From NCBI GenBank assembly GCA_036346205.1, contig JARFJB010001965.1, positions 3,636,001 to 3,700,000 of the forward strand: a DNA stretch of 64,000 bases. The letters run 5' to 3'. Positions 10,025 to 21,535 of the stretch are shown here, piece by piece (positions within the stretch are counted from its first letter, which is position 1; every line of letters starts with the position of its first letter). A program made the translations under genes and the position numbers. This stretch comes from Vesta saturnalis (lineage: Eukaryota > Arthropoda > Insecta > Coleoptera > Lampyridae). The notes beneath the pieces were generated by a model. That model worked only from the letters and a program-made list of their open reading frames with translations. It was not told where the DNA came from and made no database searches.

Positions 10025-12829
10025 CACGTTCACTGCCACGCTATAAAACAAAAATGTTCTACCAGGCCACCCGACTAAATCGGTCATGTTATGCTTATTT
10101 GACTTATGTATGTACAAAAATCGTAATTTATTTATAAAATTGTTTAAAAAATGTTTGTTTTTACTGTGACGCACGTGTGCTTCACGCGGCTCCACAGACT
10201 AAATTACTCACCGTACGCCATGTGCAGCATGCGTGCGTCGATCAACTGAGTATGTTCTAACCAATGAAGGTGTTCTGCGTGCGCATTACGGTCAGTTGAA
10301 TTTGAACTAACCAACAGTAATTGTTCTACTTGGTACATACAACGTCTATTATACGTTGTACGGCCATCAACTTACAGTTTATTGTGTTTATAACAAACAG
10401 TTTGTGGTTTTCGTACATGTTTTGTGTTTAGTTAGTGTTTGTTTACTGCTTAGGTAAGAATTCAGAACTCTGTTAGATAATAATGATTGTAATGTAGCTA
10501 TACAAATAATTATAGGCAGAATGGACTACGAAAAGGAACAAGCACAATTAAAAAAGGTTCTGGACGAGTTACTATCGGACGAAGAAAATAATCCTTTTGA
10601 ATATTCTTCCGAAGACTATGAGCCTAGTGAGCACGATTCTTTATCTTCTGATGTTGAAGAGCCTGTCAAAAAAAGAAAAAAAATATTGATACTTATCTCC
10701 CCCAGTCTAGCCAATATGACACTGAAGCAATTCCTTCGACCTCTAGTGATCCTGTCGCCAATACAATTGAAAATGTTGTAAACATGTTTCGAATTGATGA
10801 TCTCTCTGATGTAGAAGATGAGCATGCAGTAAATTTGCTTATGTGGGCTAATGTTACTGGGAAAAACCTGAGAAGCTTCCAGTATACTGTGAATAATGGT
10901 GGAGTGTCTATTGATCTTTTTGAAAATTGTATAGAAAAAAACCTGTGGATTTCTTTAGACTATTTCTAGATAGAAATATATTGGAGTTGATGGTTACTGA
11001 AACAAACCGTTATGCAAATCAGAAGAAGAAGAATTTAAATTGCCTAGAGCAAGGATACATAAATGGAAGGACACTACCATAGAAGAGATAGAGGTTTTTA
11101 TAGGAATCCAGATTTGGATGGAACTGATGAACTTACCTCAGCTTGCAGATTATTGGTCATCTAAGAAATTATACAAAAATCAAGTTTGCAAAGTTATGGC
11201 ACGTAAGAGCTGTTGTTGTCAAGCTGGAATTTTGCAGACAATGAACAAGCAGATGCTTCAGATAGGTTGTATAAGCTCAACCCACTGATTACGTTAATAA
11301 CAGCAAATTTTCAAAAGTATTTTGTTCCCAAACAGCATCTCTGTATTGACGAAAGTTTAGTGCCATTCAGGGGTCGCTTATCTTTTTTACAACACATTAA
11401 AAATAAAAAACATAGGTTTGGCGTTAAATTATTTAAATTGTGTGTTGAAGGTGGGTATACGTACGATTTTCGTATTTATTGCGGAAAAGAAAAATCTGGC
11501 CAAGAAAATGTCCCAACAACTGTAGTAATGAAACTATGTAATTCTTTGCTTGATTGCGGCCGAACTGTATATGTGGATAATTATTACACAAGTATACAAC
11601 TTGCTCACTAACTGCTCGAAAGAAACACCCATTTAGTTGGCACCTTGCGACAAAATCGCAAAAATAATCCTAAGGAGGTAATTTTAAAAAAACTTAACAA
11701 AGCTGAAGCATGCAGTCAAGAAAGCAACACTGGTGTTGTTGTTACCAAATGGCGAGATAAACGCGATGTTCTTATGTTGTCAACAAAGCATACTGGCCAA
11801 CTAATGAAGGTGAGCTCTGGTCGCAATCGAGAAAATGAAAAACCTGACTCAGTTATAGATTATAACAGGTCCAAAGCTTTCATAGATCTTTCTGATCAGA
11901 TAAAGTCGTATTCTACTGCTTTACGAAGAGGTATAAAATGGTACCGTAAAATAGCAGTAGAGTTACTTCTACAGAATTTAGAGAAAACGTTGCGGAGTCA
12001 TTACTGCGATTGGAAAATGATAATATTTCAGAACAGCCGAATATATCTCGGGAAAAGCACAAGTTACAGGACGTTGGCACTTCAAATCGGCGACGCTGTG
12101 TATCTTGCTACTCGAAGTTATCAAAAGAACATGGTCGAAGTGTAGCCACTAAGAAAACACCTCATTCTAGATGGAAGTGTATTCCATGTGATAAACACTA
12201 CTGTGTAACATGCTTTTGCGATGAGCATGCTTGTTATTTATAAAAAAATCCTTCTGTTGATAAAGAATAATATTTTTGTTGCGTTACCTGTTTTCTATAT
12301 TTGTGTTTTGAGTTATTAATAAGTACCTAAAATACTTTTCATGAATACGTTATTCAGTAAAAAAAACATTGTTTGTTCAACTATGTACTTACTTGTATTC
12401 TAAGTTACCTTTTTTGTTATACTATTATATTGAATTGAAATGTTTCACTCTGTATCTGCATGTTATTTTTATAAAAGGATTAAATTAAGCTACTTATGTA
12501 TTTAGAGTTATGTTCTCATACTATTTGTGGTTTTAAGTTGTTGAAATAAAATACATTTCAAGAATTTACCTTTACTTTCTTTGAAAAAGCAGTTACAATA
12601 TAAATACCACGCCTAACAATACAGTTTTATAAAATTGTAGCGGATAAACCCAGATTCTTGTCTACCAGGCCACACTTTCTAACTTACGATTTACTCATAC
12701 AGTTCCTGCGACGCGTATGCGCGACACAAGCTCTAAATGCGAAACTGCGTGCGAAGCAAGTGTGCTTCTCACGGCGCTGGCAACAAGTTGCTGTGCGAAG
12801 CATCCGTGCGTCGCGTGGCAGTGAACGTG
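10025..12829 (+). mobile_element. piggyBac element, 2.8 kb, both TIRs and TTAA present
   Basis: Left TIR CACGTTCACTGCCACGC starts after TTAA (10021-10024). The right end carries GCGTGGCAGTGAACGTG (12813-12829), its exact reverse complement, followed by TTAA (12830-12833). Subterminal regions share CTACCAGGCCAC and GC-rich segments with CGTGTGCTTC-like runs. The structural ends look competent although the transposase gene is broken, so the copy could in principle be moved only in trans. It sits inside an exon of the P-element gene and is therefore younger than it. Confidence 0.93.
10521..12243 (+). pseudogene. piggyBac transposase, multiply frameshifted
   Basis: The gene starts with an acidic N-terminus (LDELLSDEENNPFEYSSEDY), then the catalytic domain: CIDESLVPFRGR near 11345 (first Asp), VYVDNYYTS near 11570 (second Asp), then YNRSKAFIDLSDQ near 11860-11900 with the distal Asp. 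It ends with a Cys/His-rich domain (CVSCYSK, CIPCDKHYC, CFCDEHAC), as in other piggyBac transposases. The three catalytic Asp contexts survive, but the frame changes at about 10680, 10975, 11035, 11230 and 12000, and a stop lies in SIQLAH at 11609-11611. It is inactive as it stands. Total length (about 570 codons) is normal for the family. Confidence 0.9.
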
Positions 12830-12833
12830 TTAA

Positions 12834-14441
12834 ACAATGCTACGACTACTTGTGCTGCACCTCAAACTGATTGGTAATAAAATGTTGATGAAAAACCTCA
12901 ATGCTATTTTCGAAACCTTATTAATTTTTTTAGTTCATATGAAAATCTTCTGCAAAAAAAATACTGGAAGAACAATGCACTCAACAAAAAAATATTATAG
13001 AAAAACAAGAAGGAACTTTAAAATTAAAAGTAAACGAATTAAAAACAATTGAACAAGTTTTTTACACGAGGCCAACTTCGTAAACTAAATCCAGTAACCA
13101 AGTAAAGTGGACTGTAGAAGATATTGCTTCGTCAATTTCATTGTAGGTCCGCGTTCTTATCGGCTGATGAGAAAAAGAGGTTTTCCTTTACCAGGAATTT
13201 CAACGTTAAAACGATGGGCTAGTAAAGTTGATGCACAACCAGGTGAGTTTTCTTTAAGCGATTTCATAAAACTGACCATAAATATATTCCACTGAAATGT
13301 TGCAGGCATCTTAAATGTGGGTTTAAAACTTATGAAACAAGCTGAATTAACTACAATGGAACAAGCCTGTGTCGTGCTTTTTGACGAAATGAAAATACAA
13401 AATATTTACGAGTATGATAGAGAGAATGATACTACTTTGGGCCCATCAAAGTATGCCCAAGTTGTTATGGCTCGCGGTATCTGCAAAAATTGGAAACAGC
13501 CTATTTTTTACAACTTTGATTATAAAATGTATAAGGAAACATTATTCGAAATTATAAGGCAATTAGAAGATATCGGCTATCCAGTTTATGCAATAAATTG
13601 TGATTTAGGAGGATCTAACCGCGGACTTTGGTCAGAATATAATATATCCGAAAATGAGACATGGTTTTTAAATCCTGTGAACAATAAAAAAGTTTACGTT
13701 TTTGCAGATGCTCCCCATCTTATAAAATTGATAAGGAATCATTTTATCGATCCCGGATTTGTAATAAACGATCAAATAATTACGTCAAAGCCAATTGCTG
13801 ACCTTTTACAAAGCACTTCATATGCAGATTTAAATATTGCCCATAAAATAAACGAAACGTTTTTAACTGTAAAAGGTGCTCAAAGGCAGAAAATAAAACT
13901 TGCGACAGAATTGTTCTCTCATTCGATATAAAAAGCAGTATCCAGAATGGGCCATTTGAATTTATATCAGTGTGACAACAATTGATTACAGTGTTTAGAA
14001 TTTATTAAAATTATTAACGATTGGTTCGATATTTTTAATTTAAAAGTATCAGAGTCTGATTCAAGGAACAGAACAAAAGCTTATGGTTTGGCAATAGAAG
14101 ACCAAAATAAAATTCTTGGTAAGATGGTACAATTAATGAGAAATTTAAGAAAAATTAATTGCAAGAACGTATTACCATTTCAAAAAGGTATTATAAATAG
14201 TATTTTCGTTATAATCACTATTCACTGATCTTAAAAATGATTTTGGAATTAAGTATATTCTTACATACAATTTAAATCAAGACTAAGGAAGGATTCTTCT
14301 CGATTATACGCTCTATCGAGGGACTTTATGATCATTCCACTGCTCTACAGTTTAAGTATAGAATTAGGCAGAAATGATGAGGTTATCTCAGAAGGTTCGC
14401 ATGTAGAAAACCCAGTTCAAGATATTCCAAATCTTGCAATT
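12834..14441 (+). pseudogene. P-element transposase, coiled-coil and RNase H-like core
   Basis: After the piggyBac insert the P gene resumes with a Leu/Gln-rich coiled coil near 12950-13045 (LEEQCTQQKN is legible in one frame), a helix-turn-helix-like block (RGFPLPGISTLKRWASKVDA, 13170-13225) and a long intact frame at 13317-13931. That frame carries VVLFDEMKI (catalytic Asp), YAINCDLGGSNRGLWSEY (second Asp region) and FADAPHLIKLIRNHF. This is the THAP9/P-element catalytic core. Downstream, GFFS, DHSTALQFKYRIRQ and similar blocks of the late core are legible through several frameshifts. An intron with donor AGGTGAG lies at about 13241-13308. The BEL/Pao element interrupts at 14442-14446. Confidence 0.88.
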
Positions 14442-14446
14442 TCCAC

Positions 14447-14661
14447 TGTTTATGACGCTGATACACAATTATAACACGTCATGACTTTGTGTCACTCTCG
14501 GGTGAATATACGAGAAAAAAAATGCGTGTGTACTGAACAACGTTTACTTAAGATACTTTTAACATAATGCCACAAACCCTTACAACCTACTACTGCTTAC
14601 TTACAAAGAAAAGGGTTCTGTTACAATAGAAAAGCGGGGATGGCCTTTACGCTTCTTAACA
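14447..14661 (-). repeat. 3' LTR of the BEL/Pao element
   Basis: 215 bp, TG...CA ends, preceded by the TCCAC duplication. It contains the tract GAGAAAAAAAATGCGTGTGT and matches the right LTR along its whole length. Confidence 0.93.
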
Positions 14662-14776
14662 CAGCCGCTGCCCTTGAAATTACCAACTACATAATTTCAA
14701 AATCTAAACATAATACATATACATATTGATATTACCAAAGTTCGTCATTCACATAATTTACAATTATAAAATTACA

Positions 14777-16389
14777 CTATTGTTGCACTGGCAAAACACT
14801 TACACGTACTACAGGCCTTTGCAATACACCACTTGCAGTTTTTAGAGTGACTGATCTTACTATACCATCAGCCCCAGGATGTACGGCGGTCACCAATGCC
14901 ATCTTCCACAGTCTCGACGGAACATTATCTTCAGAGATTATAACTACATCGCCGATTGAAACGACGGGACCCTTCGAAAATTGCCATTTTGGCCTTCTTT
15001 GAAGTTCTTGCAAATAGTCCTTGCTCCATCTTGACCAAAATTGCGAATGTAAATACTGTGTGTACTGCCACCGTGATAAGGTATTAAGAGGCTCACGAAT
15101 TAAACTTACTTCGGGTAGAGCCTTCATGTAATCTCCAACTAAGAAATGACCCGGTGTTAGATCGTTTGGATCTGAGGAAAGTGGGGTTAAAGGTCGGGAG
15201 TTCAGCGTACATTCGACTTCAGTTATGAAAGTGTAAAGTTCTGAATGGGTTAACTGCGCATTACTAACTAATTTATAAATGTGGCGTTTAAACGATTTAA
15301 CGGCCGCCTCCCATAAACCTCCTTGGTGGGGGGCTCGTGGAGTAATAAAATTCCATTTAATATTTCGAGTGGCCAGTTCTTTACACACACCCCTTTGAAC
15401 ATTATCATTTTTTAGAAATTGAGAAATATCATGGATTTCATTTTTTGCGCCTACAAAATTTTTAGCGTTATCACAAAATATTTCCTCAGGCAAACCGCGT
15501 CTGGCAATAAACCTCTTAAGGGAAGCTATAAGTGCTTCGGTCGTTAATTGCTCAACTAATTCGCAATGAACAGCCTTCACTGCCATACAAATAAATACAC
15601 AGCCTTTACTATTTTGCGTGATCTACGGGAACCTTCCTTTATGTTAAATGGACCAAAAAAATCGATACCAACCTTTGAAAAGGGTCGAGAAACACTCGAT
15701 CTACTGGAAGGTAGATCAGCCATCTTTGGATTGCAAAGTTACGCGTTGTGTTTGCAACATGTTAAACATTTCTTAATTATTTTCTTTACTCGATTTTTGC
15801 CAGAAATTGGCCAATATTTCAAACGAACAGCCGCCAATGTACCTTGTGTACCACTATGTAATGATAATTTATGAGCATGTTCGATTAACAAATTACAAAA
15901 CGGACCGTTTGGTAGTAATACGGGATGTTTGCTATTAAAAATTAAATCAGAGTTTTTCAAACGTCCGCCCACGCGTAATATGTTTTCATCGTCTAGAAAT
16001 GGACTTAAGCATAAAATCTTTGACTTTGAGTTTAATTGTTTCAGTTTTACTAAATTTTTAATGTCATGCATGAAATGAATTCCTTGTTCGAGCCTTATTA
16101 ACGACTTTTCTGCATCGTTCAATTCCTTAATTGATAAGTCACCCAAAGCCCTTTCTGATTTATTTTTACAATTATGATAAAATCTCAAGCAAAGAGCAGT
16201 GATTCTAATTAGTTTCGTAAAGAAGAAAATTTTGAAAAATGTAACTTCCGAATTCCTTATTATTTCAGTCGTTCCCGTATTATGTGCAAGTAGAACCTTT
16301 ACCTCGGGACTTGTTTGACCATCGATTGGTCTAAAAGGTTTTGGTTTGAAATTTGTGTTAAGAAGAAACGATGGTCCCTTCCACCACAA
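14777..16389 (-). pseudogene. BEL/Pao RNase H end and integrase
   Basis: The frame at 16389-15739 holds the linker and the integrase zinc finger (HKLSLHSGTQGT, then CLTCCKH). The frame at 15586-14777 holds the catalytic core and C-terminal domain: the MAVKAVHCELV stretch, FCDNAKNF (Asp) and PHQGGLWEAAVK (Glu), then a C-terminal block with the SIGDVVII motif usual for BEL integrases. An indel near 15590-15740 separates zinc finger and core, so integrase could not be made intact from this copy. The stop lies at the 14777 end, about 115 bp before the LTR. Confidence 0.9.
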
Positions 16390-16430
16390 TTCATTTGAAA
16401 TAAGTTCAACTGGAGTAGATCCTCTAGAGA

Positions 16431-18374
16431 TTATATCTGCGGGATTTTCATAGCTACTAACGTGATACCACGACGATGGGTTCGATTGGACTGGATTTCA
16501 GCCACCCGGTGGGAAACAAAACTTTTCCATTTACTAGGACACGAATGAATCCAAGACAAAGTAATTGTTGAATCAGAATAGTAACTAACAGATGAAATGT
16601 TAAAATTCTTTATAGTTATTGAAACCTTGTGCATTAAATCATTTAACAGTAACGCTGCACACAATTCTAGGCGAGGTAGGCTCAACGTTTTTAAAGGCGC
16701 AACTCGCGATTTTGCACAATAAATTCCACAATTTATTCTACCATCTGCTCCTATTTCCTTAAGAAACACACATGCTCCGTAAGCTCTCTCGCTTGCGTCC
16801 GCAAAACCGTGTAACTCTAAACGCGAATTTTTATGAAAAGACAGTTTTCTAGGTACAAATAAGGTGGATAGCTCATTTAATCCGTTACAAAACTGGGTCC
16901 ATTTGGTTTGTAGGTCTAACGGTACAAACTCATCCCAACCACTATTTATTTTCCACAAGTCTTGTATTATTAACTTCGCGACAATTACTACTGGTCCCAA
17001 CAGACCTAGTGGATCAAATATTGAAGAAATTTGACTTAAAACATATCGTTTGCTTATTCTATCACCTTTGTAATCAATTTTCCAACTATATTGAATTTTA
17101 TCAATTATCGGTGACCAACAAATACCTAAAGTTTTTAATTTTTTTGATTCTTCACCTACAAATACTATATTTTCTTTATTCGAACATAAGCCATTTAATA
17201 TTCTTTCGCTATTAGATGCCCATTTACGCAACAAAAACCCGGCGCCATTTAGTAAATTTATTAATTTATCACGAATTGATATAAGTTCCTTTTCATTGTC
17301 ACAACCTGTAATCAAATCGTCCATATAGAAATCGTGATAAATTATGTTGTAAAGTAAGGGTAAGGAATCATTGTCTTGAACTTCGGAAGCAACTTCCTTT
17401 AGACAACGAGTTGCGATAAATGATGCTGGTCGAGTCCCGTACGTTAAAGTTTTTAATTCAAATATTTTTATGGGCTTAGTCGTGTCAAATCTGTACAATA
17501 TTTTTTGATAATTTCTATCTCTTGCCGAGATTAATATCTGCCTATACATTTTGCTAATGTCTGCGGTTAAAACAAACTTATGCAATCGAAATTTTAATAA
17601 AATGCTAAACAAATCGTTTTGGAATACGGGTCCTAACATTAATAAATCGTTCAGCGAATTTCCCGCGGTTGTTTTACACGAAGCATCAAAAACAACCCGG
17701 ACCTTGGAAGTAACGCTTTCTTCCTTATATACCGCGTGATGGGGTAAAAAATATCCGTCGTCACTGCAATTATCGAGTAAACCTATTTCTTGCATGTGAC
17801 CGAGGTCCAAATATTCCTTCATAAATAAATTATAATCCCTTTTAGCATCCGAATTTCGCGTCAGCTTACGCTCCAAATTTAAAAAACGTCCTTTAGCAAT
17901 TTCTAATGAATCTCCGAGTAAACTTGAATCCGCCTTCCACGTTAACGCAACTATAAATCGCCCTGTATTGACCCGTTGTGTATTATTTACAAAATGTTTC
18001 TCACATTCAATTTCATCACGCGACCGTATTTTATGATTTGGAATTTGTTCGATTTCCCAAAATTTAACAACATTTTTATTTAATTCCTCGAACCTGATTA
18101 AATTGCAGGATGCTACAGCATTGGTGAAATAATTGGTACTAGGTATTTCTCCTGGTAATAACCAACCGAATACCGATTTTTGCAGAATCAACCCGCTGTG
18201 ATTTGTGCGTACTTGTCCAATGCATAGTAGTTTGAAAAACATTTGAGCGCCAATTAACAAATCTATTTTTCTTGCCTTATAAAACTCAGGATCTGCTAAT
18301 TGTAAATTTTTTGGGATGTTAATTATACCCGGGTTTACAGATTTTGCAGGTATATTACCAGTAATGTGGTTCAA
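16431..18374 (-). pseudogene. BEL/Pao protease end, reverse transcriptase and RNase H
   Basis: One 647-codon frame. It starts within the second half of the protease, continues through the BEL-type RT (FDASCKT, LTADISKMYRQI, TYGTRPASFIATRCL) with YHDFYMDDLITG as the catalytic YxDD, then the connection and an RNase H domain (HGFADASERAYGACVFL with the first Asp, LPRLELCAALLL with Glu, YYSDSTITLSWI with Asp). It is uninterrupted for over 1.9 kb, which supports recent insertion, but it is out of frame with the gag/protease part upstream and with integrase downstream. Confidence 0.92.
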
Positions 18375-19794
18375 AACAAAACATTTAGGTTTACAGAAAA
18401 ATTACAATATTTCGATTTAATTTCAATAATCGTGCTTACGTTTGCGCGTGTTAAATTATTATTAATTCCTGCTATCGGTAAGTTAACCTGATGAGCGGGT
18501 AGTTGAAGTAAATCGAGTAAGCCTTTTGATATAATGTTAATTTGAGATCCTGAATCTAATAATGCACGTACTACATGATAGGTGCCGTAAGCATCTCTTA
18601 CTTCAATTAAACAAGTGGCTAAAATAACATTTGATGGACTCGGGGCCGTAAATAAAGAAGACGCTACTGCTTCCTCTAAATGACTGCTACTTGGTTGCGG
18701 TTCCTCTGTTACAATATTTGAAGTTTCATATTCCAGATGTAAAACCGTGTTGTGAGCCTTTTTGCATTTTTGGCAGCGAGATGATTTACAAACGTAAGAG
18801 GAATGACCGCGCCTAAGACAATTCAAACATAAGCTTTTCGATCGAGCATTATCAATACGCGACTGAACATTCAATTTTAAAAACGAGGTGCATCGACTAA
18901 TGTAATGATCAGTTTGATTACAATAATTACAAATAACATTATTGTTCGAAACTAAATTGCAAGACACTGTCTTGCTCTTAGAAATATTTTGCAATGTTTC
19001 ATTCGATTGAATTGCATTTAATGTGTGACATTTATGTATGAGAAAATCTAATAATTCTTTACAAGTGGGCAATTCGGTAGTTGTTAGTTTAGCCTCCCAT
19101 TCTTTACGCGTTGGAAATGGAAGTTTCGATAAAATTATAAATACAAGAATATCATCCCACTTATCAACTGGACGATCCATTGCGCTTAAGGATCGTGTGT
19201 GTTGAGATACTACATCAACAATATTACGAAACCCATGATAACTCTCTTTTATCAAAGTTTTAATTTCAAAAGACCGCGAATGTGATAACTCTTTTATTTT
19301 CAAACCGTTGTCGCAATAAATCACGTGCATTTTTATAATTTTGCTCTGTGATATCTAAATATTTTATGACATCTAAAGCTTCACCTTTAATACAAGATAC
19401 AAGATACTGTAATTTTTGAATATTTGACAAACTATTGTTTGCGTCTATTAAAGTGTTAAACGTGTCTTTAAAGGACAGCCACTCTTCATACTTTCCAGTA
19501 AAAACAGGTAAATTTACAGATGGCAATTTCAGCCCATTCGGGTTTATGGGTGGCGGTTCGCTCAAATTCTTTGTCATGATCCGCTTCATAAACATTTTCA
19601 AACACTTCATCGAACGTATTAATAGCCTTTTCACACAATTCATATTGTCTACGGATTTGACTTAAATTTTCGGATGCGTCTATTTTATCTAAATATTGTT
19701 GCAAAATGGTACAATTACGTTTCAGAAATGTACGCTTGTTTCTTAAAATTCTTAAATTATCATGCAATTGTGATTCACTCTCATTTGTAGACAT
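18371..19794 (-). pseudogene. BEL/Pao Gag and protease start
   Basis: The start codon at 19794 opens a helical Gag with two internal frame changes (near 19560 and 19300). The third frame (19330-18371) holds the central Gag domain and three Cys/His knuckles: CNYCNQTDHYISRC, CLNCLRRGHSSYVC and CQKCKKAHNTVLH. It ends with the aspartic protease active site VRALLDSGSQINII. BEL elements normally make Gag-Pol from one frame, so these shifts are read as disabling indels rather than programmed frameshifting. Confidence 0.88.
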
Positions 19795-19987
19795 GTTACC
19801 GGTTTTAAGAAATTTGGATTAAATTAAGGATAATGAATAGCATTATCTGACCTTTATGATTGTCTTCGGTGGCAGCTGGTAGCAAGGAACGTCTTGCTTG
19901 CAGCGACGGTTTGTTTCGAGAATTCTGATACGCGCTTCAGAATTTGAGTTTCACGTGATGCATCGAATAAATTATTAGTTAATTATA

Positions 19988-20004
19988 TCCGGCTCGAAGG
20001 ACCA
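19988..20004 (-). promoter_or_regulatory. Primer-binding site, tRNA-Tyr type
   Basis: Two bases inside the 5' LTR the minus strand reads TGGTCCTTCGAGCCGGA. Its complement TCCGGCTCGAAGGACCA equals the 3' end (with CCA) of insect tRNA-Tyr as I know that sequence. The position and the CCA match make this a good primer-binding site. Confidence 0.75.
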
Positions 20005-20006
20005 TG

Positions 20007-20222
20007 TGTTTATGACGCTGATACACAATTATAATACGTCATGACTTTGTGTCACTCTCGGGTGAATATACGAGAAAAAAAAATGCGTGTGTACTGAACG
20101 ACGTTGACTTAAGATACTTTTAACATAATGCCACAAACTCTTACAACCTACTACTGCTTACTTACAAAGAAAAGGGTACTGTTACAATAGAAAAGCGGGG
20201 ATGGCCTTTACGCTTCTTAACA
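20007..20222 (-). repeat. 5' LTR of the BEL/Pao element
   Basis: 216 bp, partner of 14447-14661, followed by the TCCAC duplication at 20223-20227. It contains the presumed promoter for the minus-strand transcript. Confidence 0.93.
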
Positions 20223-20227
20223 TCCAC

Positions 20228-20710
20228 CGAAAATTTTCTGGACGCATGTAACAAAAACGAAAGGGATAATGCAAAAGTAGTGACTGGTCAAATGTTTACA
20301 AGTTTAAAATGTACCTCTGGTTGAAGAACATCGAGTGGGATGGCTTAGAAAATCTAGCAAGATTCATAGCGCATAAACTTAGAAAAAAAGAAAAGCTTGG
20401 ATGCGTTTCAAATTGCAGTAATTCTAATTCTTGGGTAACACACTTATCTGAAAGTGGATTATTGAAACCAACAGACGATTTTGTTAAAAAATGTAGTTAA
20501 TCAGACCGTGTCTTTGAAGAAGTCAATGGACCTTCGTTTAAAATTGAAAAAGAATTTTTAAGAAACCATACTGAAAATATGGAATTGAGAGAACTGGCGA
20601 AAACACTATTTTTTAGATGCAAACTGTATTTTGGAATTAGAATATTAAATAATGATATTAAAGAAAATTATAAAATTAGAAAAACAAAGTTTATAAAGAT
20701 TTCAACCTAA
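20228..20710 (+). pseudogene. P-element transposase, C-terminal domain
   Basis: Directly after the second TCCAC the P gene continues. Legible blocks are FIAHKLRKKEKLGC, SNSWVTHLSESGLLKPTDDF and FKIEKEFLRNH, which match the C-terminal region of THAP9/P transposases. The frame ends at TAA 20708-20710. At least two frameshifts or stops occur (for example TAG/TAA near 20497). Together with 8542-8837, 9846-10020 and 12834-14441 it makes one gene of about 2.5 kb of coding sequence spread over 12 kb by insertions. Confidence 0.85.
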
Positions 20711-21535
20711 ATGTTTTAAACAAATATATGTATGCAAGCTTAATATACGTTTATCTAAGACCACCCTATAATGAAAAATTTAATTAATAAGTTTTCATGT
20801 GTAAAGAGCTACATATGAATTAAATCGTGTGTAAATGAGCAAAGTAAATTAAATGGGACTATCATTATTAAATGATTTCTGTTGATCAACGACGCCAAAC
20901 GACAACAAACAAAACAAAAGTTATTTGTCAATTGTGAATTGTGAAGACTCTAAACATAAAAGTTTATGTTTTAATTTTTCAAATTTGACAAAATTGTTTA
21001 CTACATCTTTAACAATTTTTAACAAACATTACTACTGACGAAGATAACTGTAAGTGTTATCGAAACGTTTAGATTGTATAATTTAAAGTACACCATTAAA
21101 AAAATCCCAAAAAAGATAAGTATTTTATTATGAGTGTTAATGGTGAAAGTTTACATTTTCATATTTTTTCATACTGATCAATTTCACCCCAGATAGTTAA
21201 AACAATTTTTTTTTTTAATCTGCTTGACCGATTTCAACGGGGGAGTTTGAACACCTATGGGTGTATGTACTACTCATTAACACTATAAATAAGATGTGAT
21301 CAAAGACACCCCGAATGGCGGGGTGACTTTGATCACCCCTTTTTTTGTTTTTTTTTAATGTAAATATCAATTTTGTGATATTTATTGTAATATTTTTTCA
21401 ACCGTTTGGTCTCAATGCAGCAAGTCAGAATAACATGAAATTAATAAATAATATCTAACCTAAAAAAAATAACAAAGAAGTTTCAAATTGATCAAAGTCG
21501 CCCCATTTTACGGTATTTATAAAATAACTTTCTAG
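20711..21535. other. Interval between P-element gene and recombinase relic
   Basis: This contains the P-element 3' region (right terminal repeat not identified), a structured motif at 21035-21065 and the stem-forming run GGGGTGACTTTGATCACCCC near 21319-21339. It ends in an acceptor (ACTTTCTAG) leading into the recombinase exon. No coding sequence was recognised. Confidence 0.4.
21035..21065 (+). ncRNA. Hammerhead-like core motif (candidate)
   Basis: CTGACGA is followed by a self-complementary arm (GATAAC...GTTATC) and then GAAA, the order of the conserved hammerhead core with stem II between. Convincing stems I and III were not found, so this may be only a decayed ribozyme or a chance match. 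Such motifs are known in some arthropod retroelement 3' ends, including Penelope-like elements. Confidence 0.25.

Larger units (their letters stand above)
14447..20222 (-). mobile_element. BEL/Pao LTR retrotransposon, 5.8 kb, nearly full length
   Basis: Two 215/216-bp LTRs (TGTTTATGACG...TTCTTAACA) flank gag-protease-RT-RNaseH-integrase on the minus strand. The 5-bp target duplication TCCAC is exact (14442-14446 and 20223-20227). By eye the LTRs differ at about five positions plus one A-run length, so the insertion is fairly recent. Coding regions carry several indels. The insertion separates the core of the P transposase gene from its C-terminus. Confidence 0.95.

Noticed and set aside
15566..15874. 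Plus-strand frames inside the BEL element (also 17009-17215, 17551-17739, 19435-19665)
   Set aside because: Shadows of the minus-strand BEL coding sequence.
21300..21350. GC stem followed by a T-run as a terminator
   Set aside because: Rho-independent terminators are not meaningful in an insect genome; kept only as a stem-forming run.
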